Shown here one piece after another: positions 15,416 through 23,659 of a stretch of 64,000 bases of DNA (the stretch's first letter is position 1; each line of letters opens with the position of its first letter). A model generated the notes under the pieces. That model was not told where the DNA came from. It made no database searches and saw nothing but the letters and a program-made list of their open reading frames with translations. The stretch is from Microvirga arvi (GTDB lineage: Bacteria; Pseudomonadota; Alphaproteobacteria; Rhizobiales; Beijerinckiaceae), in contig NZ_JAFEMD010000016.1 of NCBI RefSeq assembly GCF_016892765.1, positions 56,218-120,217 on the forward strand. The letters are read 5' to 3'. The translations under genes were made by a program, and so were the position numbers.

Positions 15416-16696
15416 ATGGCGCTTCGCGACACGAAAGGCCGCCCGCTCGTCGCCGTCACCGGCATGGGCGTGGTCACGTCCCTCGGCCAGGGCAAGAACG
15501 ACACCTGGGCTGCGCTTACGGCGGGGAAATCCGGCATTCACCGCATCGAGCGCTTCCCCACGGAGGGCCTGCGCACCACGATCGCCGGCACCATCGACTC
15601 GGTCGATGTGGAGCCGTTCTGCGCGCCCATGCTCTCCGAGCGGCTCGCCCTGCTGGCCGCGGAGGAAGCGGTCGGACAATCGGGGCTGTCTTCGAGCGAT
15701 TTTCCCGGCGCGCTGTTCATCGCCGTGCCGCCCGTCGAGATGGAATGGCCGCAGCGCGAGGCGCTGGCTCAAGCCTCGGACCAGACCGGAGAGGTCACGT
15801 ACAAGGATCTTCTGAAGGCGGCGGGCACGGGCCGCTTCAAGCCCTGGCATGATCTCTTCATCTTCGGCACCGTGGCCGACCGGGTCGCCGACCGCTTCGG
15901 CACCAAGGGCTCGCCGATCTCGCTTTCAACCGCCTGCTCGTCCGGCGCCACCGCGATTCAACTCGGGGTCGAGGCGATCCGCCGCGGCGAGACCGATACG
16001 GCGCTCTGCATCGGCACCGACGGCTCGGTCAATCCGGAATCACTGATCCGCTTCTCCCTGCTCTCGGCGCTCTCGACCCAGAACGAGAACCCGGAAGGCG
16101 CCTCGAAACCCTTCTCGAAGAACCGCGACGGCTTCGTCATGGGCGAGGGCGGCGCGGCCCTGGTGCTGGAGAATGCGGAGAGCGCCAAGGCGCGGGGCGC
16201 CACGATCCTCGGCTACGTGCTCGGCTGCGGCGAGAAGGGCGACGGCTTCCACCGCACCCGGTCGTCGCCGGACGGCATGCCGGCCATTACGGCGATCCGC
16301 CAGGCGCTGGAGGATGCTGGCGTTATCCCTGAAGACATCGACACCATCAACGCCCATGGCACCTCGACGCCGGAGAACGACAAGATGGAGGCCATGAGCT
16401 GCACCGTCGTGTTCGGCGAGCGCATGGCCAACGTTCCGATTTCCTCGAACAAGTCGATGATCGGTCATACGCTGACCGCTGCCGGCGCGGTCGAGGCCGT
16501 GATGTCGCTCATGACCATCGGCACCGGCCGCATCCCGCCGACCATCAACTATCAGGTTCCCGATCCGGCGATCCCGCTCGACGTGGTGCCGAACGTGGCG
16601 CGCGATCGACAAGTGAGCTACGTGCTCTCCAACTCCTTCGGCTTCGGCGGCCAGAACACCTGCCTCGTCTTCGGGGCCGAGCCGAAAGGGGCTTGA
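15416..16696 (+). CDS. fabF1XL: Beta-ketoacyl-ACP synthase II (FabF1XL)
   Basis: A 426-residue KAS II with a complete active site: Cys174 (STACSSG), His314 (NAHGTST), Lys346 and His351 (SSNKSMIGHT), plus the C-terminal SFGFGGQN. It condenses malonyl-ACP with growing acyl-AcpXL in cytoplasmic VLCFA elongation. It follows fabF2XL by 10 bases with its own AGGAGA site. Pairing with the Cys-less FabF2XL suggests a heterodimer. Confidence 0.94.
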   Translation: MALRDTKGRPLVAVTGMGVVTSLGQGKNDTWAALTAGKSGIHRIERFPTEGLRTTIAGTIDSVDVEPFCAPMLSERLALLAAEEAVGQSGLSSSDFPGALFIAVPPVEMEWPQREALAQASDQTGEVTYKDLLKAAGTGRFKPWHDLFIFGTVADRVADRFGTKGSPISLSTACSSGATAIQLGVEAIRRGETDTALCIGTDGSVNPESLIRFSLLSALSTQNENPEGASKPFSKNRDGFVMGEGGAALVLENAESAKARGATILGYVLGCGEKGDGFHRTRSSPDGMPAITAIRQALEDAGVIPEDIDTINAHGTSTPENDKMEAMSCTVVFGERMANVPISSNKSMIGHTLTAAGAVEAVMSLMTIGTGRIPPTINYQVPDPAIPLDVVPNVARDRQVSYVLSNSFGFGGQNTCLVFGAEPKGA

Positions 16697-16698
16697 TC

Positions 16699-17445
16699 AT
16701 GACCAGGGTCCTGGTGACAGGCGGCGGCAAAGGCGTGGGCGCCGCCATCGTGCGGGCGCTCGTGACTGCCGGCCACGATGTCGACTTCACCTATCGCTCC
16801 TCGGGAGACGCTGCGAAGGCGCTTAGCCAGGAGCTGATGCAAGCGAACCCTGACCGCACCATCAGGGCGCACGAGGTCGATCTCGCCGACAAGGCGGCGC
16901 TCGAGGCCTTCTGCGAGACCATCGAAGGCGAGAGCTTTTTCGGGCTCGTGCACAATGCCGGCCAGCCCTATGATGCGCTCGCCGCCATGATGCAGCAGGA
17001 CAAGGCAGAAGCCGCTATGCAGGTGAACTTCTGGTCGTTCGCCCGCATCGCCAAGGCGCTCATGCGCGGCATGATCCGCGCGAAAGCGGGACGCATCGTC
17101 GCCATCGGCTCGGTGGCGGCGCTCCAGGGCAATCCGGGCAATGCGGCTTACGCCGCCTCCAAGGGCGCGCTGATCTCCTATTGCCGCACGCTCTCGGTCG
17201 AGACCGCCAAGCGCGGTATCACCGTCAACGTGATCGCGCCGGGCTTCATCGACACGGACATGATGGCCCCTTACGCGGCCTATCGCGACAACATGGAAAA
17301 GCAGATCCCCGCTGGCCGCTTCGCCAAGCCTGAGGAGATCGCGGGCCTTGCTGCCTTTCTCCTGAGCGAGCCCGCCGCCTACATCACCGGCGCGGTGCTG
17401 CCCATCGACGGCGGCTTGACCTCGATGCTGGGCGTGCATCGGTAA
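16699..17445 (+). CDS. 3-oxoacyl-ACP reductase, FabG-like SDR
   Basis: A 248-residue classical short-chain dehydrogenase: cofactor loop TGGGKGVG (residues 7-14), HNAG (85-88), catalytic Asn110, Ser138, Tyr151 and Lys155, with PGFIDTDM after the active site. It probably reduces 3-ketoacyl-AcpXL using NADPH, the step missing from the rest of the cluster. ATG 16699 overlaps nothing; the previous stop ends at 16696 and AAAGGGG precedes. As I recall, the Rhizobium leguminosarum cluster has no reductase here, so this gene is an addition or a lineage difference. Confidence 0.9.
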   Translation: MTRVLVTGGGKGVGAAIVRALVTAGHDVDFTYRSSGDAAKALSQELMQANPDRTIRAHEVDLADKAALEAFCETIEGESFFGLVHNAGQPYDALAAMMQQDKAEAAMQVNFWSFARIAKALMRGMIRAKAGRIVAIGSVAALQGNPGNAAYAASKGALISYCRTLSVETAKRGITVNVIAPGFIDTDMMAPYAAYRDNMEKQIPAGRFAKPEEIAGLAAFLLSEPAAYITGAVLPIDGGLTSMLGVHR

Positions 17446-17451
17446 GAGCAC

Positions 17452-17726
17452 GGTCATCCCGGACGGCGTAAGCCGATCCGGGATCGCGTGAACCAGTCTA
17501 GCGCTTGTTAACCTCTCCCTCAGGAAGATCAGCGTCACATTCTGCACCCGATCCTGGATCGCCTGCGGCGTCCGAGATGACGGGGAGGCGGCAATAACTT
17601 GCCATCCGCTCCGCTGCCCTTTAAGCCGCCGCAAATAGTTTTCTCCCGTCATGGCCGGGCTCGTCCCGGCCATCCACGTCTTTGCCAGCGAGGCATGGAT
17701 CCCCGGAACAAGTCCGGGAATGACGA
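17452..17726. repeat. Repeats A (inverted pair) and B between fabG and adh2XL
   Basis: Family A halves at about 17452-17494 (GTCATCCCGGACGGCGTAAG) and 17541-17582 (GCGGCGTCCGAGATGACGGG) form an inverted bracket. A family B pair at 17647-17726 follows and ends 18 bases before the adh2XL start. Confidence 0.8.
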
Positions 17727-17744
17727 CGACAAGGATTTCGACCC

Positions 17745-18767
17745 ATGCGCTCCCTTCAGTTGTTCGGCGACCGTGACCTTCGCATCACCGAGATCGACGC
17801 GCCGCCGCCGCCCGCTGCGGGCGAGGTGCAGGTGCGGGTGAAGGCGCTGGCGCTGAACTACCTCGATGTCTGGGGCTTTCGCGGCATGGCGTTCGCCAAG
17901 CGCAAGATGCCTCAGGCCGTGGGCGTCGAGGCCTCGGGCGAGATTGCGGCGGTGGGCGAGGGCGTCACGCGCTTCAAGGCGGGCGACCCCGTGACAATGT
18001 ACGGCGCCGAGACCTGCGGCCATTGCGCCGCCTGCCGGAAAGGCTGGGACAATCTCTGCGAGAACGTCGCCGGCATCATGGGCTTCCATATCGACGGCTT
18101 TGCCCGCGAGCTGATCAACCGGCCGGAGCGCCTCGTGATCCCGGTGCCGCAGGGCGTCAGCTTCGAGCAGGCGGCCTGCGCGCCCATCGGCTTCGGCACC
18201 GTGCAGCACATGCTGTTCGACAACGCCAAGCTGGAGCCGGGCGAGTCGATCCTCGTCCATGCGGGCGGCTCCGGCATCGGCACGGCGGCGATCAAGATGG
18301 CGAAGGCCATCGGCTGCACGGTCTACACGACCGTGGGCGACGACGAGAAGGGCGAGAAGGCGAAGGCGCTGGGCGCCGACCACGTCGTCAATTACCGCAC
18401 CGAGCGCTTCGAGGGCGAGGTGCGGCGCCTGACCAAGCGCAAGGGCGTCGACGTGGTGTTCGAGCATGTGGGTGCGGAGACCTGGAACGGCTCGCTGCTG
18501 TGCCTCAAGCGCGGCGGGCGCCTCGTCACCTGCGGCTCCACCTCGGGCGTCTCCACCACCATGAACCTGATGCAGCTCTTCCAGCAGCAATACCGGATCT
18601 TCGGCTCCTTCGGCTGCCGGATCGAGAACATCAGCCAGTCCCTGGACAAGATGGCGGGCGGCATGAGCCCCGTCATCGATGCGGCCTTCCCGCTCGACGA
18701 GTTCCAGAAGGGGTTGGAGCGCTTGGAGGGCCGGAAGGTCTTCGGCAAGGTGATCGTGACGTTCTGA
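17745..18767 (+). CDS. adh2XL: Alcohol dehydrogenase/quinone-reductase family protein Adh2XL
   Basis: A 340-residue MDR-superfamily oxidoreductase. The structural zinc loop is complete (Cys91, Cys94, Cys97, Cys105 in ETCGHCAACRKGWDNLC). The usual catalytic-zinc residues are not visible: the GHE motif reads GVEASG and the first Cys loop reads NYLDVWGF. The nucleotide-binding loop is AGGSGIGTAA. Its place before lpxXL matches adh2XL of the Rhizobium VLCFA cluster, where it is thought to act on the omega-1 functional group or an enoyl intermediate. Start ATG 17745 follows AAGGATTTC. Confidence 0.85.
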   Translation: MRSLQLFGDRDLRITEIDAPPPPAAGEVQVRVKALALNYLDVWGFRGMAFAKRKMPQAVGVEASGEIAAVGEGVTRFKAGDPVTMYGAETCGHCAACRKGWDNLCENVAGIMGFHIDGFARELINRPERLVIPVPQGVSFEQAACAPIGFGTVQHMLFDNAKLEPGESILVHAGGSGIGTAAIKMAKAIGCTVYTTVGDDEKGEKAKALGADHVVNYRTERFEGEVRRLTKRKGVDVVFEHVGAETWNGSLLCLKRGGRLVTCGSTSGVSTTMNLMQLFQQQYRIFGSFGCRIENISQSLDKMAGGMSPVIDAAFPLDEFQKGLERLEGRKVFGKVIVTF

Positions 18768-18778
18768 GCCGGTGACGC

Positions 18779-18895
18779 TAGAGCATCGGACCCAAAAGTG
18801 GACTTGCACTTTTGGGATTGATCCGATGCTCTCTTCTTTGATGAGCGCATCGTGTGGACCGGAAAACCGGGTCCACTTTTCCGCACGATGCGCTA
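18779..18895. repeat. Palindromic element R, copy 2
   Basis: Complete element: CTAGAGCATCGGACCCAAAA, GTGGACTTGCACTTTTGGGA, TTGATCCGATGCTC, then GCGCATCGTGTGGACC and GGGTCCACTTTTCCGCACGA TGCGCTAG. It lies between adh2XL and lpxXL, just ahead of a terminator. Confidence 0.85.
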
Positions 18896-18934
18896 GCATA
18901 ATTCGCCGCGACCATTCATCTTGACGAAACCGGT

Positions 18935-18966
18935 TCCCCGCGAAATGACGCGGGGACTTTTCTTTT
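18935..18966 (+). terminator. Intrinsic terminator upstream of lpxXL
   Basis: Perfect 8-bp stem TCCCCGCG / CGCGGGGA with six-base loop AAATGA, followed by CTTTTCTTTT. It would stop transcription coming from adh2XL and sits inside the longest reading frame of lpxXL, which argues for a downstream translation start. Confidence 0.82.
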
Positions 18967-18986
18967 CAGGCCAGGATCCAAAAAAC

Positions 18987-19934
18987 GTGCAGCAGCCCCA
19001 CCGCCCCCGCAGCCTCGTCTCGCGCCTGACCGAGACGGTCATGGTCGGCGTCGTGCGCGGCGTCTTCGCCCTGGCGCGGGCCTTGGGTCCCGAGCGCTCC
19101 GGCACGGTGGGAGCGGCCATCACGCGCACCTTTGGGCCACTGCTTCGCGCCCACAGGACAGCCCTCGCCAATATCCGTGAGGCCTACCCAGAGAAATGGG
19201 ACGCCGAGGTGAAGGCTCTGGCGCTTGCCGCCTGGGACAATCTCGGCCGCACGGGTGCGGAATATCCTCATCTCGGGCGCCTGTTCGATTTCGATCCGGA
19301 CAGCACGGTGCCCGGCCGCACCGAGGTCGACGGCATCGATCACTTCTTGAGCCTGCGCGACGACGGCAAGCCAGGCCTCATCTTCTCCGCCCACCTCGCC
19401 AACTGGGAGTTGCCCGCCATCTGCGCGGCCCGGTTCGGCCTCGACACCACGGCGGTGTTCCGGGCGCCCAACGACCCGGCCATCGCCCGCGTGCTGCACG
19501 AGATCCGCAGCGAGACCATGGGCAATCTCGAAGCCGCCCGCCAGGGCGCAGCCTTCGCCATGCAGGGAGCTCTGGAGAAGGGCGGTCATCTGGGCATGCT
19601 CATCGACCAGCATTTCACCCGCGGCGTGATCGTGACCTTCATGGGCCGCCCGGCCCTGGTGAACCCGATCCTGGGGAAATTCGCCCGCCGCTTCGACTGC
19701 CCCGTCCATGGAGTGCGCGTCATCCGCTTGCCGAACCACCGCTTCCGCCTGCAGCTTACGCCGCCCCTGGATCTCCCCCGGGATCCCGACGGGCAGATCA
19801 ACGTGCAGGGCGCCATGCAGGCCATGACCTCCGTGGTGGAGGAATGGGTGCGGGAATACCCTGAGCAGTGGCTGTGGATGCATCGTCGTTGGCGGGTGCT
19901 TGCAACCGCTCAAGGTAACGTGAGTTCACCTTGA
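18987..19934 (+). CDS. lpxXL: Lipid A VLCFA acyltransferase LpxXL
   Basis: A 315-residue inner-membrane-associated acyltransferase of the LpxL/HtrB family. The HX4E catalytic motif is SAHLANWE (His136, Glu141), followed by MLIDQHFTRGVIVTFMGRPA and the C-terminal EYPEQWLWMHRRW. It transfers the VLCFA from AcpXL to lipid A. GTG 18987 is preferred because a terminator hairpin covers 18935-18966 and AGGATCC lies nearby; TTG 18921 or ATG 18945 would place the hairpin inside the gene. The promoter after the terminator was not identified. Confidence 0.88.
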   Translation: MQQPHRPRSLVSRLTETVMVGVVRGVFALARALGPERSGTVGAAITRTFGPLLRAHRTALANIREAYPEKWDAEVKALALAAWDNLGRTGAEYPHLGRLFDFDPDSTVPGRTEVDGIDHFLSLRDDGKPGLIFSAHLANWELPAICAARFGLDTTAVFRAPNDPAIARVLHEIRSETMGNLEAARQGAAFAMQGALEKGGHLGMLIDQHFTRGVIVTFMGRPALVNPILGKFARRFDCPVHGVRVIRLPNHRFRLQLTPPLDLPRDPDGQINVQGAMQAMTSVVEEWVREYPEQWLWMHRRWRVLATAQGNVSSP

Positions 19935-19962
19935 TGCGGAATTCATGTTCCATGGCGGCATC

Positions 19963-20700
19963 ATGGTAACCCGATTGAAAGCGACCCTGGCGGCTCTTGG
20001 ATTGGCCGCTTCTCTGCAGCCTGCTCTGGCGGACCCTCCCCGTGCGGTGGTCGAGCTGTTCACCAGCCAGGGCTGCTCCTCCTGCCCGCCGGCGGATGAG
20101 CTTCTGGTCGAATATTCCCGCCAGCCGGACATCGTGGCCCTGTCCCTGCCGGTCAATTACTGGGATTATCTCGGCTGGAAGGACACGCTCGCGCATGTGG
20201 CCTTCACGGAGCGGCAGAAGGCCTATGCCCATTCCCGCAGCGACCGGCAGGTCTTCACGCCGCAGATGATCGTCAACGGCAAGAAATCCTCGATCGGCTC
20301 CGACCGGGCCCAGATCGAGAAGGCGATCCAGTACACCACGAAGGGCCGCCAGACCCTGCCGGTGAACGTCAGCCTCAACGAGCAGAACGGCACGATCTCG
20401 ATCGCCATCGAGGAGACGCCCGAGACCACGCAGCGTGCGGCCGAGGTCTGGGTGCTGCCCGTCCTCAAGTCCCAGACGGTTCCCATCGAGCGCGGCGAGA
20501 ACCGGGGCAAGACGATCACCTACGCCAATGTGGTGCGCGGCCTGAATCGGGTCGGCGAGTGGCGCGGCGGCTCCGCCCGCTTCGAGGTACCGCTCGACAT
20601 GGCCCGCAACGGCGGGGATGCCTACGTGGTTCTCCTGCAGAGCACGGATGCCGCCCGGCCTGGAATCATCCTGGGTGCCGCGAAAGGTCCCGGGCTCTAA
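19963..20700 (+). CDS. DUF1223 secreted thioredoxin-like protein
   Basis: A 245-residue protein with a signal peptide (MVTRLKATLAALGLAASLQP, cleavage after ALA) and the DUF1223 hallmark VVELFTSQGCSSCPPAD, a CxxC within a thioredoxin-like fold, plus NYWDYLGWKD. A periplasmic thiol-redox role is plausible; family function is not established. An ATG at 19945 would add six residues. It begins 28 bases after lpxXL on the same strand and could be cotranscribed. Confidence 0.88.
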   Translation: MVTRLKATLAALGLAASLQPALADPPRAVVELFTSQGCSSCPPADELLVEYSRQPDIVALSLPVNYWDYLGWKDTLAHVAFTERQKAYAHSRSDRQVFTPQMIVNGKKSSIGSDRAQIEKAIQYTTKGRQTLPVNVSLNEQNGTISIAIEETPETTQRAAEVWVLPVLKSQTVPIERGENRGKTITYANVVRGLNRVGEWRGGSARFEVPLDMARNGGDAYVVLLQSTDAARPGIILGAAKGPGL

Positions 20701-20711
20701 ACCGGAAGCCT

Positions 20712-21323
20712 TCAATCCAACAGGATCACCTTGTTGGGCAGTTCGTCCATGTCGTCGAGGCGGGGAGGGGCGTGCTCCGCCAGGATCGCTCCCATGCGCC
20801 GGATAGCCTCCTCCAACCCCTCCATCATCCGGTCGTCTCTGATTGCGTCGGTCAGGTTCGCGATGATGCTGGTCCAGATTCCTGCATCGACCCGATCTGC
20901 GATGCCGGTATCGGCCAGGATCTCGGCATGGTGCTCGGCGAGCGCCAGATAGATCAGAACACCGGTCTTTTCCCGCGTGCGGGTGAGCCCGCGCCGCAAG
21001 AACTCCCGCGAGGCCGCCTCGTGCGCCTGGGCATGCTTGATGGAGCGGGGCACCAGGAGGAAGCGCAGTTTCGGCCAGGAGAGCATGAGGCTCAAGGCCA
21101 GCGCGACCGCAAGCTGTACCAGGAAGATGCGCGAGGTGCTGATCGCGGTGAGCCAGATCAGCGGCCACGGCGTCACGAGCGCGGCGAGCATCGCCCACAG
21201 CAGCGGAACGGCGCGGTAATGGCCCGCCTGCTCCGCGATCACGAGAACGATCTCACCGGAGGTCTCGTCCTCCACGTCGCTGATGACGCCTGCCAGGCGG
21301 GCCTGTTCCTCCAATGATATCAT
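20712..21323 (-). CDS. TPM-domain membrane protein (second TPM gene)
   Basis: A 203-residue protein starting MISLEEQARLAGVISDVEDE, with TSGEIVLVIAEQ (TPM fold start), two central hydrophobic segments (about residues 40-90), and KTGVLIYLALAEHHAEILAD, the TPM core. TPM proteins often occur with LemA. Its ATG directly abuts the TAG of the upstream TPM gene (TAGATG), so the pair is translationally coupled. Function unknown; the fold has been linked to phosphatase-like or membrane-stress roles in other organisms. Confidence 0.85.
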   Translation of the reverse strand: MISLEEQARLAGVISDVEDETSGEIVLVIAEQAGHYRAVPLLWAMLAALVTPWPLIWLTAISTSRIFLVQLAVALALSLMLSWPKLRFLLVPRSIKHAQAHEAASREFLRRGLTRTREKTGVLIYLALAEHHAEILADTGIADRVDAGIWTSIIANLTDAIRDDRMMEGLEEAIRRMGAILAEHAPPRLDDMDELPNKVILLD

Positions 21324-22073
21324 CTACCAGCTCCCCGAAGCGCCGCCGCCGCCCGACGAGCCGCCCCCTCCCGAGAAGCCGCCGCCTCCGCCGGACCATC
21401 CTCCGCCGCCGCCCCATCCGCCGGTGGTGACGATCCACGGACCGTGGCGGCCCCGCCCGATGCCCTGCCCGCGGCCTGCCCCCATCATGCGCGCGATCAG
21501 GAAGAACAGGATCAGCAGGATGATGAAGGCGACGACCGGATCGATCGTGGCGGTGCTCTCCTCGCGCAACTGCGCCCGGCGCTGCCATTCCTCCGCATCG
21601 CCCGTGAGGATCGAGAGCATGGCGTCGACGCCGGCATCGATTCCGCCCGCGAAATCGCCCTTCTGGAACTGGGGCGCGATGGCGGTGGTGATGATGATCT
21701 TCGACAGAGCGTCCGTCAGGGCGCCCTCGAGACCATAGCCCACCTCGATGCGCACCTTCCGCTCCTGCGGCGCGACGAGGAGCAGCGCGCCGTTGTTCTT
21801 GCCCTTCTGACCGAGCTGCCATTGCCGGAACAGGCGGTTGGCGTAATCCTCGATCTCATAACCCTCGAGCGAGCGCAGGGTCGCTACCACCACCTGGTCG
21901 GTGGTCTTGTCCTCATGAGCTTTCAGCTTGGTTTCGAGAGCCGCCCGCTCCTCCGGCTTGAGGAGATTGGCCGCATCGACCACCCGGCCGGTCAGGGGCG
22001 GGAAGGTCTGGGCGAGGGTAGGGAGGGAAAAGAAAAGGATGAGGAGAGCGAGGAGGTGGGCAATGAAGAGCAT
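21324..22073 (-). CDS. TPM-domain protein, YgcG-like
   Basis: A 249-residue protein: signal peptide (MLFIAHLLALLILFFSLPTL), TPM domain (residues about 24-170: VVDAANLLKPEERAALE, GALLLVAPQERKVRIEVGYG, LEGALTDA), one membrane helix (VVAFIILLILFFLIARMM) and a glycine/serine-rich tail. This is the YgcG layout. ATG 22073 is chosen because the frame upstream is translated family C repeat. The middle gene of the lemA-TPM-TPM operon; probably inserted in the inner membrane with the TPM domain outside the cytoplasm. Confidence 0.9.
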   Translation of the reverse strand: MLFIAHLLALLILFFSLPTLAQTFPPLTGRVVDAANLLKPEERAALETKLKAHEDKTTDQVVVATLRSLEGYEIEDYANRLFRQWQLGQKGKNNGALLLVAPQERKVRIEVGYGLEGALTDALSKIIITTAIAPQFQKGDFAGGIDAGVDAMLSILTGDAEEWQRRAQLREESTATIDPVVAFIILLILFFLIARMMGAGRGQGIGRGRHGPWIVTTGGWGGGGGWSGGGGGFSGGGGSSGGGGASGSW

Positions 22074-22082
22074 CGCCCTTCT

Positions 22083-22240
22083 TCCCTCCCCTCTGCGGGG
22101 AGGGGCAGGGGTGGGGGTGGTCTGACCGGGTGAGTTGTCGAGCAGGTTAAGCGCTGTAGCAACCTTGCGCTGTCCAATCCGGCTCAGCGCCTCGACTGTC
22201 CGACCCCCACCCTCGATCCCTCCCCGTAAGGGGGAGGGAA
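22083..22240. repeat. Palindromic repeat, family C
   Basis: Inverted halves CCTCCCCTCTGCGGGGAGGG with GGGGTGGGGGTGG, and CCCCCACCC with CTCCCCGTAAGGGGGAGGG. It fills the lemA-TPM gap and ends ten bases before the TPM start, so it is transcribed within the operon. Confidence 0.8.
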
Positions 22241-22263
22241 GAGCGCTCATGCTCATCATCCCG

Positions 22264-22869
22264 TCAGAACTTCACTGGCGGCGGACGGTCCGATCCGGCG
22301 GTGGCGGTGAAGGTTTCCATGGGCTTGGCCTCCGGATAGAGGATGCCGGCGATCCAGCGGCCCGGGATCGTACGTAGCTCGGTGTTGTAGGCCTGTACCG
22401 TAGAGATGTAATCGCGCCGCGCCACGGCGATGCGGTTCTCGGTGCCCTCTAGCTGCGATTGCAGAGCGAGGAAGTTGGCGTTGGACTTCAGCTCCGGATA
22501 GCGCTCGACGGTGGCGAGCAGCCGGCCCAGCGCTCCCGAGAGCTGGTTCTGCGCCTCCTGGAACTGCCGGAACTTTTCGGGGTCGGTGACGGTGGAGGCA
22601 TCGACCTGGACTTGCGTGGCGCGGGCACGGGCTTCGGTCACCTGGGTCAGCACCTCGCGCTCCTGCTGAGCGAAACCCTTCACGGTCTCGACGAGGTTGG
22701 GGATGAGATCGGCCCGGCGCTGGTACTGATTCTGCACCTCGCTCCAGGCGGCCTTGGCCTGCTCCTCCAGAGTCGGGACATTGTTGATGCCGCAGGCGGA
22801 CAGGCCGAACGCCAGGAACATGGCGGTCAGGGCCGCGCGGATCCGGGCGGTTGAGAGCAAAGCCGTCAT
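22264..22869 (-). CDS. LemA family lipoprotein
   Basis: A 201-residue protein with a lipobox (FGLSAC, Cys26) and the LemA helical core: VQNQYQRRADLIPNLVETVK, EVLTQVTEARARA, YPELKSNANFLALQSQLEGT and ENRIAVARRDY. LemA proteins are membrane-anchored helical-bundle proteins of unknown function that co-occur with TPM proteins, as here. First gene of the operon lemA-TPM-TPM. Confidence 0.93.
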   Translation of the reverse strand: MTALLSTARIRAALTAMFLAFGLSACGINNVPTLEEQAKAAWSEVQNQYQRRADLIPNLVETVKGFAQQEREVLTQVTEARARATQVQVDASTVTDPEKFRQFQEAQNQLSGALGRLLATVERYPELKSNANFLALQSQLEGTENRIAVARRDYISTVQAYNTELRTIPGRWIAGILYPEAKPMETFTATAGSDRPPPVKF

Positions 22870-23017
22870 GTCTGTCCTTCTCGTGATTTTTTAAAAGCTC
22901 TTCTGATCCTGCCCGGATCAACACATGGAGCAGGGGCGCCGTTTCAACAAGCGGCTTTTCGGTAGCCGTACACACGGGATTGAGTCATGATCCCGCCGTT
23001 TTCGCCGGATTCGCCCC

Positions 23018-23659
23018 ATGACCTTCCTGCCCGACGTCAGCACGCTGCTCGCCTACACCCTGGCCGCGATCCTGCTCTTCATCACGCCGGGTCCCGACAT
23101 GAGCCTGTTCCTGGCCAAGACCATGTCAGGCGGGCGCAAGGCTGGCATGGCTTCAATGCTGGGCGCGACGGCGGGATGCTGCGTCCATACGCTGCTTGCG
23201 GCGCTGGGGCTCTCGGCGCTTCTGGCAGCCTCCGTGACCGCTTTCACGGTGCTGAAGATCGTCGGCGCGCTCTACCTGCTCTGGATGGCGCTCGAGGCCG
23301 TGCGCAACGGCTCGGCCCTGAACGTGAGGGAGGAGGGCCGGGCGGAGGTCTTGTTCTGGAAGACATTCTTCATGGGCGTCGGCATCAATCTCACGAACCC
23401 CAAAGTAGTACTGTTCTTCGTGACCTTCCTGCCGCAATTCGTGGACGCGAGCGATCCGCATGCGGCCGACAAGCTGTTGTTCCTTGGCTTCTACTTCGTC
23501 GCGCTGAACACGCCGATGGGGGTGCTTATGATCCTGGGGGCCGACAAGCTGATCTCGCTCCTGCGCGGCCACCCGAAATTCATGCGGGGAATCGACTATT
23601 CCTTCGCCGGGCTGTTCTCGGTCTTCGCCATCAAGATCCTGACGACATCGGCTCGGTAG
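23018..23659 (+). CDS. LysE/RhtB family exporter
   Basis: A 213-residue inner-membrane protein with about six segments. It has the LysE signature LFITPGPDMSLFLAKTMSGG near the N-terminus and GINLTNPKVVLFFVTFLPQF. It exports an amino acid or related metabolite; substrate unknown. Its last 29 bases overlap the convergent gene at 23631. No LysG-type regulator is adjacent. Confidence 0.88.
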   Translation: MTFLPDVSTLLAYTLAAILLFITPGPDMSLFLAKTMSGGRKAGMASMLGATAGCCVHTLLAALGLSALLAASVTAFTVLKIVGALYLLWMALEAVRNGSALNVREEGRAEVLFWKTFFMGVGINLTNPKVVLFFVTFLPQFVDASDPHAADKLLFLGFYFVALNTPMGVLMILGADKLISLLRGHPKFMRGIDYSFAGLFSVFAIKILTTSAR

